In this document: piece by piece, positions 26,669-36,300 of the stretch
Layout: each line of letters begins with the position of its first letter
Numbering within the stretch: the first letter of the stretch is position 1
Source of the DNA: Candidatus Gastranaerophilales bacterium
Lineage (GTDB): Bacteria; Cyanobacteriota; Vampirovibrionia; Gastranaerophilales; Gastranaerophilaceae
NCBI GenBank assembly: GCA_944322855.1
Contig: CALUQG010000007.1
Span: forward strand, 1 to 64,000
DNA length: 64,000 nt
Direction: 5' to 3'
Translations under genes and position numbers: made by a program
The notes under the pieces: model-generated
What the model was told of the DNA's origin: nothing
The model's database searches: none
The model's input: only the letters and a program-made list of their open reading frames with translations

Positions 26669-28162
26669 ATGACTGATATTCAAAAAGCACTTACTTTGCA
26701 GTCTGAGGGAAAATTTGAAGAAGCCAAAGATATATATCTGGAATTTCTAAAAAATTCACCACAGCAGCCCGATGTTTCCAATCTGTTAGGACTTGTTTAT
26801 CTGCAGCAAAATCTTCTCGATGAAGCAAAAAAACAATTTGAAATCGCGATAAAAGGCTTTCCATGCGCTGAATTTTACCAGAACCTCGGGCTTGCATACT
26901 TTAAAAACAAAGAATACAAAACCTCAATGGAATACTTTTCAAAAGCTATTGAGTATGAAAGCAGCAATGTCGAATTTATAAGAAACTTTGCACAAATGGC
27001 TAAAAAAACAGAGCAGACAGACTTTGCTGTAACTTTTTTTGAAAAAGCTCTGGCTCTGGAACCTGATGACGAAGTAGGCTGGAATAATCTTGGCCTGCTA
27101 TACGAAAAAAAACATAACTTTGAAAAAGCTAAAGAATGCTATATAAATTCGCTGAAAGTCAAAGAAAATTACGAGGCTGAACACAATCTTGGGGTGTTAT
27201 ACAGGACTTTGAGAAATTTTGATGAGTCAATAAAATGCCTCAAAAAAGCCTTAAAGCTTAGACCGGGTGAAAACGAAACAATGATTAGCCTTGGTATGTC
27301 ATATCTATCAAAAAAAGATTTGATTAACGGTTTCAAATATTACCGTTACTTGAATCCTGAAACAAGGGCAAAATACAAAAATCACTGGGACGGCAAAAAA
27401 CATCCTGACAAAACTCTTTTTGTGTTCTACTACGCAGGATACGGTGATCATATTATGTTTTGCAGATATCTGCCTTTTCTAAAAAATTACTTTAAAACGG
27501 TAAAAGTCTGGCTGCCACCTTCCGTAAGAATTTTAATGAAAAAAAACTTTGACGGTATAGAGTTTGTTGACTGCTATCAGGATGATTACGATTACATTGC
27601 AAACATAATGGAACTTCATTATCTTTTAAATCTTGATTTTGAAAGTATTCCTTCAGCAAGCGGTTATCTGAAAGCAGACAATAAAAAAATACAGGAATAT
27701 AAATGCTATTTTGATACAACAAAAAGAAAAGTCGGTCTTTTCTGGCAGGGAAACCCGAATGTTTTTGCAAACCGATCAATCAAGCTGAAAGAACTTGGAA
27801 AACTTTTTGAACTGGAAAATATAAAATTCTACAGCTTTGAAAAAGAAGATAAATTAAACCAGATAAAAGACTTTAATCAAATAACAGACCTTGGTTGTAC
27901 TTTCAAAAATTTTGAAGATACGGCGGCAGCACTTATGAATATAGATTTATTAATTACAATTGATTCATCAATTGTGCACCTCGCCGGGGCACTCGGAGTA
28001 AAAACATATTTGCTTCTGCCGTATTCAAGCGAATGGAGATGGTTTGATGACACAAAAACAACACCATGGTATGACAGCGTAATAATATTTAAACAAGAAA
28101 AACCCTACAATTGGTCTGATGTAGTTGAAAAAGTATTTGAAGAATTAAAAAAAACAAATTGA
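26669..28162 (+). CDS. TPR protein with a C-terminal GT9/heptosyltransferase-like domain
   Basis: 497 aa. Residues ~1-225 contain six or so tetratricopeptide units (e.g. NNLGLLYEKKHNFEKAKECY). Residues ~245-497 resemble the glycosyltransferase-B half seen in many TPR proteins: FWQGNP, a Rossmann-like helix, LLITIDSSIVHLAGALG (nucleotide-sugar binding region) and LLPYSSEWRWF...TPWYDSV. The acceptor is unknown; such proteins often act on protein or surface glycans. SD AGGA. Three tRNA genes follow. Confidence 0.85.
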   Translation: MTDIQKALTLQSEGKFEEAKDIYLEFLKNSPQQPDVSNLLGLVYLQQNLLDEAKKQFEIAIKGFPCAEFYQNLGLAYFKNKEYKTSMEYFSKAIEYESSNVEFIRNFAQMAKKTEQTDFAVTFFEKALALEPDDEVGWNNLGLLYEKKHNFEKAKECYINSLKVKENYEAEHNLGVLYRTLRNFDESIKCLKKALKLRPGENETMISLGMSYLSKKDLINGFKYYRYLNPETRAKYKNHWDGKKHPDKTLFVFYYAGYGDHIMFCRYLPFLKNYFKTVKVWLPPSVRILMKKNFDGIEFVDCYQDDYDYIANIMELHYLLNLDFESIPSASGYLKADNKKIQEYKCYFDTTKRKVGLFWQGNPNVFANRSIKLKELGKLFELENIKFYSFEKEDKLNQIKDFNQITDLGCTFKNFEDTAAALMNIDLLITIDSSIVHLAGALGVKTYLLLPYSSEWRWFDDTKTTPWYDSVIIFKQEKPYNWSDVVEKVFEELKKTN

Positions 28163-28192
28163 CCACTTGACACTTTAACATGTCCTTAATAT

Positions 28193-28198
28193 TATAAT
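28193..28198 (+). promoter_or_regulatory. -10 box before the tRNA cluster
   Basis: TATAAT ends 5 nt before the first tRNA. The only TTGACA (28167-28172) is 20 bp away, longer than usual, so the -35 assignment is uncertain. A start at or just before the tRNA 5' end is implied. Confidence 0.55.
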
Positions 28199-28203
28199 CC
28201 TAT

Positions 28204-28275
28204 GCCGAAGTGGCTCAATGGTAGAGCAACGGTTTTGTAAACCGTAGGTTGTAGGTTCGATTCCTATCTTCGGCA
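28204..28275 (+). tRNA. tRNA-Thr (anticodon TGT)
   Basis: Acceptor arms GCCGAAG and CTTCGGC pair fully; D-stem GCTC/GAGC, anticodon stem ACGGT/ACCGT with loop TTTGTAA, T-arm GTAGG-TTCGATT-CCTAT. Discriminator A; CCA is not encoded. Confidence 0.97.
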
Positions 28276-28291
28276 TTCTTTTATAATCTGC

Positions 28292-28363
28292 GCCTTCGTA
28301 GCGCAGGGGTAGCGCACTCCCTTGGTAAGGGAGAGGCCACGGGTTCAAATCCCGTCGAAGGCA
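28292..28363 (+). tRNA. tRNA-Thr (anticodon GGT)
   Basis: Acceptor arms GCCTTCG and CGAAGGC pair fully; D-stem GCGC/GCGC, anticodon stem CTCCC/GGGAG with loop TTGGTAA, T-arm CGGG-TTCAAAT-CCCG. CCA is not encoded. Confidence 0.97.
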
Positions 28364-28397
28364 GATTTCCTTATCGGAGTGCAGACAATTTAATAAA

Positions 28398-28483
28398 GGG
28401 TAGATGGCCGAGTGGCTAAAGGCGACAGACTGTAAATCTGTTCCCGCGAGGGTACGGTGGTTCGAATCCACCTCTGCCCACCA
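28398..28483 (+). tRNA. tRNA-Tyr (anticodon GTA)
   Basis: Class II tRNA with a long variable arm (CCCGCGAGGG). Acceptor GGGTAGA/TCTGCCC (one G-T pair), anticodon stem CAGAC-type with loop CTGTAAA, T-arm GGTGG-TTCGAAT-CCACC. Unlike its two neighbours it encodes CCA at 28481-28483. Confidence 0.97.
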
Positions 28484-28487
28484 TTTT

Positions 28488-28514
28488 AAAAAGACTCCGA
28501 AAGGGGTCTTTTTT
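28488..28514 (+). terminator. terminator of the tRNA cluster
   Basis: AAAAAGACTCC-GAAA-GGGGTC followed by six T residues; a stable GNRA-type loop closes the stem. Confidence 0.9.
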
Positions 28515-28628
28515 CGTCAGAGGACTTTCTCACCACCGTTGTGGTTCTTCCCTCCATTTAAAACCTGACATTTAGTCAGCTTTTTTAATGTCCGGTTTGT
28601 TATATATACAACAAAAAGTCGGTAAAAT

Positions 28629-29750
28629 TTAACAAAAAATTGAAAAACTGCCGTTTTTGATATCTTCTCTTAGTGCTGTATTCAAACCTTGAGGGGCAGC
28701 GAATGATGTTCCTGATACAGTATTTGGAATTTTTGTTGTTTTAGTCATCGGCATAACATGTTGTGACTTACTTTTCATATCAAAAAATTGTCTGAATTGT
28801 AAATCACAATGTGTTCCTTGCGGAAATGTATATTTTAAAACTTCATCATCAAATTTTCCTTCAAAAATTTTCATAAATTTATCAATTTCAAAAATTTTAT
28901 TTTTAAGATTTTTATCTACTGAAGAAACTAATTTATATCTCATAAAGTCTATGTCAAAATTAAATTTTCCGCTTGAATAAAGCTGGTTTACATATTGTTC
29001 CAGTCTTTCATAATCGTTTTTAGTTGCAATTTTTTTCCTTAATTCAAATTTAGATAATTTAGACAGATCACTTTCTATAGGTATTAATTTAGATAAATTC
29101 AAAGCTGTTTTATCTGTTTCATTTATAATACTTTGTTTTTTTGATATGTAAATTGGTAAATTTTCATAGCTATTTACCAGGGGATTTACAGAAAATCTTC
29201 TTATTGGCTCAAGTGTACTTCCATTTCTTCCGCCGATTGTGTGAACACCTTTTGCAAGTGATAAAGCATTAAAACCGTTTTTCTTATTGCAAGCGGAAAT
29301 ATAAACTCTTGTACCTTCTGATGTAATTCTTTCAAGTTCTGCAATAACATGTTTTACCTGTTCAGGTAAAGTATCATAAAATGCTTGTCTCACTTTAACG
29401 TCTTTTAATTTTGAAACATCATCCAGTATGCCTGTCAATTCATAAGGCAATACGTGCGATGTCGAAATGTTTAAATAATCTAATTTTTCATTGTTTCTGT
29501 TGATTTTTTTTAGTTGTTTTAATAGTGATTTAAACTGAAAAGACGCATTAGAATCATCACGGACTTTTACCGGAATTCTTGTTATATTTACAGGCAAATC
29601 ATCTGTCAATTTTTCTAATACAGCAGATGTCATATCGCCGTGAGTAAAGTCTTTTTTTACTCCGTTAATCGGTATTGCTTTTTTCTTACCAAAAATATCT
29701 ATAATTCCTATTTTTATACTGCGAAGTGATGATGAGCTTATACTAACCAT
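28629..29750 (-). CDS. divergent subtilase (S8)-like protein
   Basis: 373 aa. Subtilisin landmarks appear in the right order: IGIID with Asp18, FTHGDMTSAV with His37, a LNISTS beta strand (~94-99), the oxyanion Asn155 in ISACNKKNG followed by ALSLAKGVHTIGG, and SGTSFAAPQG with Ser349. The catalytic core begins directly at the N-terminus with no signal peptide and no propeptide. About 160 residues (~185-345) are inserted between the oxyanion region and the serine. If active it would be a cytoplasmic or unconventionally exported protease; whether it is active is unknown. Confidence 0.72.
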   Translation of the reverse strand: MVSISSSSLRSIKIGIIDIFGKKKAIPINGVKKDFTHGDMTSAVLEKLTDDLPVNITRIPVKVRDDSNASFQFKSLLKQLKKINRNNEKLDYLNISTSHVLPYELTGILDDVSKLKDVKVRQAFYDTLPEQVKHVIAELERITSEGTRVYISACNKKNGFNALSLAKGVHTIGGRNGSTLEPIRRFSVNPLVNSYENLPIYISKKQSIINETDKTALNLSKLIPIESDLSKLSKFELRKKIATKNDYERLEQYVNQLYSSGKFNFDIDFMRYKLVSSVDKNLKNKIFEIDKFMKIFEGKFDDEVLKYTFPQGTHCDLQFRQFFDMKSKSQHVMPMTKTTKIPNTVSGTSFAAPQGLNTALREDIKNGSFSIFC

Positions 29751-29922
29751 TTTATAACCTATAAAAACTAACCCTATATTAATAAAAAGTTACTTAGGCT
29801 AAGAATTGACTTTTGTATTGAAAAAATTTTTTAAATGTTAAATATTTGTAATAATTAGACAAAAACTGGTAATTTTTCTTTTATCATACGTATTATAAAA
29901 ATAAAGGAGCAATGAAGTTTAA

Positions 29923-30243
29923 ATGTTTTCTAATGTATCTAATGTAAGTTTTTATGGTAAAAATCCTTATAAACAAAAATTGAAAGATATTGTTGATGAG
30001 GATAAACTTGATGCTTATTTAAACGAAAAAATTCGTGAAGAAAAAGCCAGTTCTCCGGAAGGAATGATTTATAGTTATAGAGATTATTTAACAAATAGTG
30101 AAAAAAAACGATTTAAAAAAGAACTCACAGGTTCACTTGGACATTATGTTATAAACAATAATCTGCATATAATAAAAAAGGATAAATATACAAACTCATT
30201 TATTGATATAAAAAAACAAATAAAAGAATCAAATAAAAATTAA
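29923..30243 (+). CDS. small protein of unknown function, 106 aa
   Basis: No family recognised. Lys-rich, soluble, mostly helical; the N-terminus NVSFYGKNPYK matches the short F-K/Q/G pattern of other orphan proteins here. The SD AAAGGAG lies 13 nt before this ATG but only 2 nt before another ATG in a different frame that opens a short 11-codon frame, so the true start deserves checking. It is divergent from the subtilase-like gene (172 bp apart). Confidence 0.68.
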   Translation: MFSNVSNVSFYGKNPYKQKLKDIVDEDKLDAYLNEKIREEKASSPEGMIYSYRDYLTNSEKKRFKKELTGSLGHYVINNNLHIIKKDKYTNSFIDIKKQIKESNKN

Positions 30244-30269
30244 TACGTGTAGTGTTATCGTTTAAAATA

Positions 30270-31271
30270 CTAAAAACAGCCATCGCACGGCTCTTTACAA
30301 AAAGCACATTTATTATGTTCCTCGAGGTTGAAAGAAGTAACGGAATAGCCGTTTCTTGAAATTATCGGCCTACCGCAGTTTTTACAATATGTGGAAGAAG
30401 TCTTTTCTGTAGAAAGATTTCCTGTATAAACATACTTTAATCTAAGATTTGAAGCTATATTAAAGGCTTTTTGCAGCGTAGAGAAATCTGTATTTTTTCT
30501 GTTTAAAAATTTATAATTAGGGAAAAAAGCACTGAAATGAACAGGCACGCAGTCTCCGAGATTTTCCAATATCCACAAACATTCTTGTTTCAATTCTTCA
30601 TCGGAATCATTTTCTCCTTCAATAAGCATTGTCGTGAGTTCAAGCCAGCATGCTGTCTCTTGTTTTACATACCTTATTGTATCAAGCACAGGCTGTAAGC
30701 TTGCCATACAATTCTTACGGTAAAATTTTTCGCTAAATCCTTTTAAATCAATATTGGCGGCATCCATGTAAGAAAAAAATTCTTTTGCAGGTTCGGGATT
30801 TATAAATCCTGAGGTTACAGCTATTGTTTTTATACCTTCTGTTCTGCATAATTTTGCGGTATCAACAGCATATTCCAGAAATATAACAGGGTCATTATAA
30901 GTAAATGCCACACTTTTACAATTATATTTTTTTGCAATCCGGACAATTTCATCCGGAGAGGTTTTGTTTAAAAGCCATGTATCAATATTATTTTTTGTGG
31001 TTTTCCAGTTTTGGCAGAACAAACAGCCCATATTACAGCCTGTAGTTCCAAAAGACAAAACATTTGATGCCGGATAAAAATGATAAAGGGGTTTCTTTTC
31101 CACAGGGTCAACAGCAAGACCTGTATTGCAGCCGTAAGAGGAAAGAATTATATTACCGTTTTCATTTTTTCTGACAAAACAAAATCCGCTTTGTCCTTCA
31201 GTTAGTTTACAGTTTCTTGGACAAACACTACATTGTGTTTTGCCGTTTGTTAATATCTTTTGATATTTCAT
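30270..31271 (-). CDS. amrS: AmmeMemoRadiSam system radical SAM enzyme
   Basis: 333 aa. Radical SAM core with the CxxxCxxC cluster motif in TTGCNMGCLFCQNW (about residues 78-91). An N-terminal Cys motif (CSVCPRNC) and a C-terminal Cys-rich zinc-ribbon-like region (CKNCGRP ... CAFCKEPCDGCF) complete the family layout. It belongs to the three-part AmmeMemoRadiSam set whose bacterial reaction is not established. The partner Memo-AMMECR1 gene starts 38 bp away in the opposite direction. Confidence 0.93.
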   Translation of the reverse strand: MKYQKILTNGKTQCSVCPRNCKLTEGQSGFCFVRKNENGNIILSSYGCNTGLAVDPVEKKPLYHFYPASNVLSFGTTGCNMGCLFCQNWKTTKNNIDTWLLNKTSPDEIVRIAKKYNCKSVAFTYNDPVIFLEYAVDTAKLCRTEGIKTIAVTSGFINPEPAKEFFSYMDAANIDLKGFSEKFYRKNCMASLQPVLDTIRYVKQETACWLELTTMLIEGENDSDEELKQECLWILENLGDCVPVHFSAFFPNYKFLNRKNTDFSTLQKAFNIASNLRLKYVYTGNLSTEKTSSTYCKNCGRPIISRNGYSVTSFNLEEHNKCAFCKEPCDGCF

Positions 31272-31294
31272 TATCGCAAAAATCTCTTAAATAT

Positions 31295-31302
31295 ATTATA
31301 AT
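31295..31302. promoter_or_regulatory. overlapping divergent -10 boxes of the AmmeMemoRadiSam pair
   Basis: ATTATAAT contains TATAAT on the plus strand (31297-31302) and TATAAT on the minus strand (31300-31295), overlapping by 4 bp. The plus copy ends 6 nt before the ATG at 31309 (leaderless arrangement); the minus copy is 23 nt upstream of the amrS ATG. The two promoters cannot both be occupied at once. Confidence 0.55.
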
Positions 31303-31308
31303 GCCGTT

Positions 31309-32655
31309 ATGGAAAAAGTTAAAGAACCGGCTGTTGCAGGAACATTTTATTCAAACAACGCAGCAGAATTGAAAAATCAGATAGAAGAATTTTCAAAAAC
31401 AAATAAAAATTCTTACAAAATTCCAACAAGAGCTGTCATTGTGCCTCATGCCGGACTTGTTTATTCTGGTAGACTGGCTTTTGAAGGACTGAGCCAGCTG
31501 GACAAAAATATAAAAAATATTTTTATTTTTGCTCCGGCTCACAGAGTTGCTTTTGAAGGTCTTGCACTCTCAGGCTATGACCGATGGGCCACTCCTTTTG
31601 GAGAAATTGAACTGAACAGCGAAATAAATAACAACCTGCAAGAAAATTTCAATGCAAAAATTAACGATGATGCCTTTATTCAGGAGCATTCGATAGAAAT
31701 TCAGCTGCCTTTAATTCAACAGCTTTTTGCAAATGTGAGAATAATTCCTGTATTGATTGGTTCTCAAACTCCTGATGTTATTGAAAACATAATTGACAAC
31801 TATTATAATGACCCTCAAAACGGATTTGTTATTTCATCAGATTTAAGTCATTTTTTGAAATTTGAAGATGCTAAAAAAGTTGATTTGCTGACAGCACAGA
31901 TGATTGAGACAAAAAATATAACAAATTTTAATCCGCAGCAGGCATGCGGTGCTGTCGGGATAATCGGACTCGTTAACTTTGCATTAAAAAAGAATTATTC
32001 TCTAATCAGAATAGACATGACAAATTCTGCGGCAACAACCGGTGATAAAACATCTGTTGTGGGCTATGGCTGCTGGTTTTTGTATGAAGGCGAAAAAAAT
32101 AATTTTTTGAAAGAACATTATTCAAAATTTATCCTTGAACTATGCAAAATCAGTATCAAATCACGCTTTATAAAAAATAAGATACAAATAAATTATCCGG
32201 CGGTCTTTGATGAAGCAGGCGCCTGCTTTGTTACACTTGAGAAAGACAATGTTCTAAGAGGTTGTATAGGCTCTATCATTGCGCACAGAAAGCTCATTGA
32301 AGATATTATTCTAAACGCACAGAACTCGGCTTTTTCAGACCCGAGATTTCAGCCGTTAAAACCGGAAGAAATTGATAAATTAAAGATTTCTGTATCGCTA
32401 TTGTCTATGCCGGTTGAGATTAATTTTAATGGCGAAAATGATTTGCTTGAAAAAATTGTACCTGTTGAAGACGGAATTATAATACAAGACAGAAGCCATC
32501 AGGCTGTCTATCTCCCTTCCGTATGGGAACAACTGCCGGACAAAAAAGATTTTCTAAACTCGTTGAAACTAAAAGCAGGATTGCCGGCCGAATATTTTTC
32601 AGACACATTCAAAGCTTTTCGCTTTAGATGTGAGTATATTACTGAAAAACAATAA
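31309..32655 (+). CDS. Memo-AMMECR1 fusion (AmmeMemoRadiSam proteins B and A)
   Basis: 448 aa. Residues ~1-260 are a Memo-like domain (PAVAGTFYS, VVPHAGLVYSG, HRVAFEG, EHSIEIQLPL, SSDLSHF), related to class III dioxygenase folds. Residues ~275-448 are AMMECR1 with the signature LRGCIGS and NSAFSDPRFQPL. In other organisms the two are separate genes next to the radical SAM enzyme; here they are one polypeptide, supporting physical cooperation. Function unknown, thought to be an RNA or protein modification. Confidence 0.93.
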   Translation: MEKVKEPAVAGTFYSNNAAELKNQIEEFSKTNKNSYKIPTRAVIVPHAGLVYSGRLAFEGLSQLDKNIKNIFIFAPAHRVAFEGLALSGYDRWATPFGEIELNSEINNNLQENFNAKINDDAFIQEHSIEIQLPLIQQLFANVRIIPVLIGSQTPDVIENIIDNYYNDPQNGFVISSDLSHFLKFEDAKKVDLLTAQMIETKNITNFNPQQACGAVGIIGLVNFALKKNYSLIRIDMTNSAATTGDKTSVVGYGCWFLYEGEKNNFLKEHYSKFILELCKISIKSRFIKNKIQINYPAVFDEAGACFVTLEKDNVLRGCIGSIIAHRKLIEDIILNAQNSAFSDPRFQPLKPEEIDKLKISVSLLSMPVEINFNGENDLLEKIVPVEDGIIIQDRSHQAVYLPSVWEQLPDKKDFLNSLKLKAGLPAEYFSDTFKAFRFRCEYITEKQ

Positions 32656-32671
32656 GTCTTTAGTGTCTAAA

Positions 32672-33268
32672 TTAGAAATGAGATTTAACAATCTGTGAAA
32701 TTTCAACCAGTCTTTTGCTGACTTCAGCCTGAGAAATGTTAATTTCTTTTGCAATTTCTTTTTGCTTCATTTCTTTTACATATCTCAAGAAAAAGATTTT
32801 CAAAAACTCTTTAGTCGGATTATTTTTTTGTGCAACAAGAACAATATCAACAATCTTTTGGAGCAAGTCTTTTCTGACAACTTTTTCTTCAAAAGATTCT
32901 CTCGGGTCAGCAATCTCGTACAAAAAATCACCGGAAAAAGGTTGAGCAGTTGCTGTTTCAAGTTTTTCTTGCTCACTAACAGCAGCTTTTGCCGGCAGTG
33001 GATTAATTAGTATTTCTTTAGTGCTGACATATTTGTTTTCACGTCTTCTGACACGTCCATTTTCCTTAAGTACAGTCAAAATGGCTGTGTTCACAACTTT
33101 GGAAAGATATGCTTTTACATCTGCAATATCTGCATTCTCAAGCAATGTATGAGAACGTTTAAAAGCTTCAGAACAAAAATCTGAGAGCAAATCTTCGTTG
33201 CCATTATATTTATTATTTGATTTTACAAGTTTCTCTATAAGATCTCGTTGTTGTTGTAGTGTATCCAA
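32672..33268 (-). CDS. RNA polymerase sigma factor (sigma-70 family, ECF-like)
   Basis: 198 aa. Residues ~25-85 resemble region 2 (KAYLSKVVNTAILTVLKENG) and residues ~140-198 region 4 with a helix-turn-helix (KEIAKEINISQAEVSKRLVEI). The linker between them is long and variable. The start is TTG at 33268, with only weak SD-like sequence. It lies 67 bp downstream of the DUF1822/zinc-finger gene on the same strand, so the two probably form a sigma/anti-sigma-like pair. Confidence 0.8.
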   Translation of the reverse strand: MDTLQQQRDLIEKLVKSNNKYNGNEDLLSDFCSEAFKRSHTLLENADIADVKAYLSKVVNTAILTVLKENGRVRRRENKYVSTKEILINPLPAKAAVSEQEKLETATAQPFSGDFLYEIADPRESFEEKVVRKDLLQKIVDIVLVAQKNNPTKEFLKIFFLRYVKEMKQKEIAKEINISQAEVSKRLVEISQIVKSHF

Positions 33269-33335
33269 TTCCGCAATCCAATTTCATATGTTATATATAA
33301 TATACATCAAGAACTGATTATATCATATCATAGAT

Positions 33336-36300
33336 TTAGAAATTTATGATTAAAGTTAAGAAATAATCAGATTTGAAATCTTTCAATTTTGGTACACTGA
33401 TGTATTTTAAAGTATTTTTAATACTTCTTAATACAATATCATCAATTTGATCAGAACCGCTGGATTCCAGTACCTGCATACCTTTCATGGTGTTGTCAGG
33501 TGCAATTTCAAATGACACTTTTATTACATTATTAAAGTTTATATCAGCAGAATTTGCCAGATCATTTTGTAAATTCATTTGAATATTTTTACCTGCGGTT
33601 TGTAAATATTCTTTAACAGAAGCATCGGCTGCCAGTTTTTCACTCACCTGCCATGACAATTTTGTAATAGTAATAGCTGCAGGTTTGTCTGAGAAAGAAT
33701 TTGTCATCGACTTGTTAATATCCTGTGAAACAGCCGGAGTTTGGTCATCTTCACCCTGCCCCTGATTTTGCATATTGAAAAATTCTCCATCTGCAGATGC
33801 ATCTAAATTGGCATCCTGAGCATTTTTTGCATTGTTATATAGCCATGAGCCTACACCGCCTGCGGCAAGCAGCAAGAGAACTGTAGCACCGACAATGATT
33901 TTCTTTGTTGCATTAACTGTTTTTGCGGAGACAGGTTCCTGAGCAAGTTCAAATTGAGCAGGCTCATCACCCTCTTGCTGCGGAACGGATGTTTCACTAT
34001 ACAGAGATTCGATTGTTTCATCCTCATGTGATATTTCTTCGGCTGCATTTTCCGACATATCAGGCTGCTGCTGTGAAGGATTTTCTTCCTCTTCATCCAG
34101 TTCAATCATGTCTTCTTCAATATCGTCTTTTTCTTCTACATTTTGATACTGTGAAAAAGGCGGTTGAACCTGCTGCTGCAATGGTGTCGGTTCTTCCTTT
34201 ACAGGTTCTTTTAACGGTTGTTCGTTTACCGGTTCGTTTTCAGAACCGTCGTTATCATCTGAGAGCAATGCAAGCAAATCGTCATCAAGAAGTCCCTGTA
34301 TCTCAGAATCAGTATCCTGTCCGGCGGATGTTTCGGATTGTACTGTTTGTGAATTTATTTCAGCCAAATTATCTATGCTATCTGTATTTGACATTTCATC
34401 GTCATACACAAGCTCTTGAGGTGTTTGTTCTTCAATAGTGTTTTCCTGTTCAGAAGCAAGGCTATCCGTACTACTTTCCTCGTTTTCTTCTCCTTCAATG
34501 GTAAGTTTAAAAGGAGTCCTTTCCTCAGAAGCTGTTGTTTCTGTAACAGAAGCAGTCTCCTGCGAGTTATTTTCGTTTTCAGAAAAATCTTCAAGCATAT
34601 CAGGTTCAAGCATTTCCAGCTCTTCACCTTTCAAATCATCTGTAAGAGTTTCAGATTCTTCAATATTTTGCAGCGGAGCTGCACCATCTGAAAGCTTATC
34701 AACAGCAGCATCCTCTATTTCTTGTAATTCAGGCAAATCCGCATTCTCTGAAAGTTCATCAAGAGTTTCAAGATTGCTTTGTTCAAGATTTATTTCATTA
34801 TCATCAGATAATTTATCTATTGCAGCTTGAGCCGGCTCATCAGTATTGTCCTGCGGTTCAAGATTTTCATCAGACTGAATATCTTCAAGTTCATTAAGCG
34901 TCAAATCATCATCAGATGATAAAAGTTCGAGACTGTCATCGGAATTGTCAACAAGATTAGCCGGTTCATCATCCGGCAAGGTCTCCTGTGCAATATTTTC
35001 TATATCTTCTTTTGTTTCATTTAAAGAATTTTCATCAACAGTTATTTCCGGCTGAATAGATGTGTCTTCTGTTTCATCAGCTTGAAGTTGTGTCAAATCA
35101 TCTTCAGAACTTTCTTGAAGAATATCAACATCTTCAAGGGTATCTAATGTCTGTATATCTTCTGTTTCAAGAAGAGATGCATCGTCTGCCAAATCTGTTT
35201 CAGAAGTTTGTGTATCATCAACTATTGTAATATCATCTAATTTTTCTTCTTCAATATCCGTTTCAGCGGAAATGTCATTTAAAGACTCTTCATTATCTTC
35301 ACTGCCGTCTGTTAATTTTTCTATATTTGCAGGTTCTGTTTCTTGCAAGTCTTCTGAAAGGATATCTTCAGTTTCCTCAAGCAGCAAATCCGGTTCCTGA
35401 ATATTTTCAATCAATTCTTCAGTTTCTTCTGCATTGTTATTGTTCTGTAATGTATCTGTCTCCGTATCCTGAATAATAGAAAACTCATCATTTTCATTTT
35501 CATTATTTATAATATTCTCTTCAGCAGATATATCATTCAGCTTTTCCGGCACTTCTGCTAAAGTATCAATAGGCGGTACACCCATTGGCAGAACAGGAGG
35601 AATTAAAGATTCATCTTCCAATGTATTTGCATCATCGGATGCAGTTTCTTCCAAAATATCATTTTCTTCTTGCAAAAACGGAGTTTCTTCCGTTTCAAGG
35701 CTTGCATAAGGAGTTGTTTGTTCGTCTTCTTCATTTTCAACAACAGCCATGCCTGCGATAATAGCTTCATCAACTTCTTTTTTATTGCCTGACAACACAC
35801 TCAGGGTACTGTCATTTAATAATTCATGGTAATTTTTCACCTGAGAAACAATTACATCAAAATCACCCATATCAGAAAATATTTCTCTGCAGGCAGGACA
35901 GTTTATTATGTGTTTGATAAAGAAAACTTTTTCACTTTCTGAAATTTCGTCGTCCAAAAATGCTGCGCAAAGCTCTTTTATTTTTTCGTGTTCGATAGAA
36001 GAGTAAATTTTTTGTTTAGGATGAATTGTTGAAAGAAAATTTTTCAACTCACTTATTGGCTTCAAAATGGCAGTCTGATAGCAAAGGTATTCTGAATTAG
36101 ATTTTGCATCTTCAAGATTTTCTGCCGGAACAAAACCTAAAATTTTAGCTTTTGACAAATCTTTTCCAAGTTGAATAACTATATAGGCATATGGTTTAGC
36201 ATCATATTTATCATGAATTTTAGGGATACAAAAAGATGTTTCATCAAATGTAACTCTAACATCAAGCCTTAATCCGTCAATATATACATCAGCCAGCTCA

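Noticed and set aside
33923-34830. Several open frames (84-171 aa) inside the acidic region of the 1055-aa gene
   Set aside because: They are opposite- or other-frame readings of highly biased Glu/Asp/Gln codons and have no start signals.
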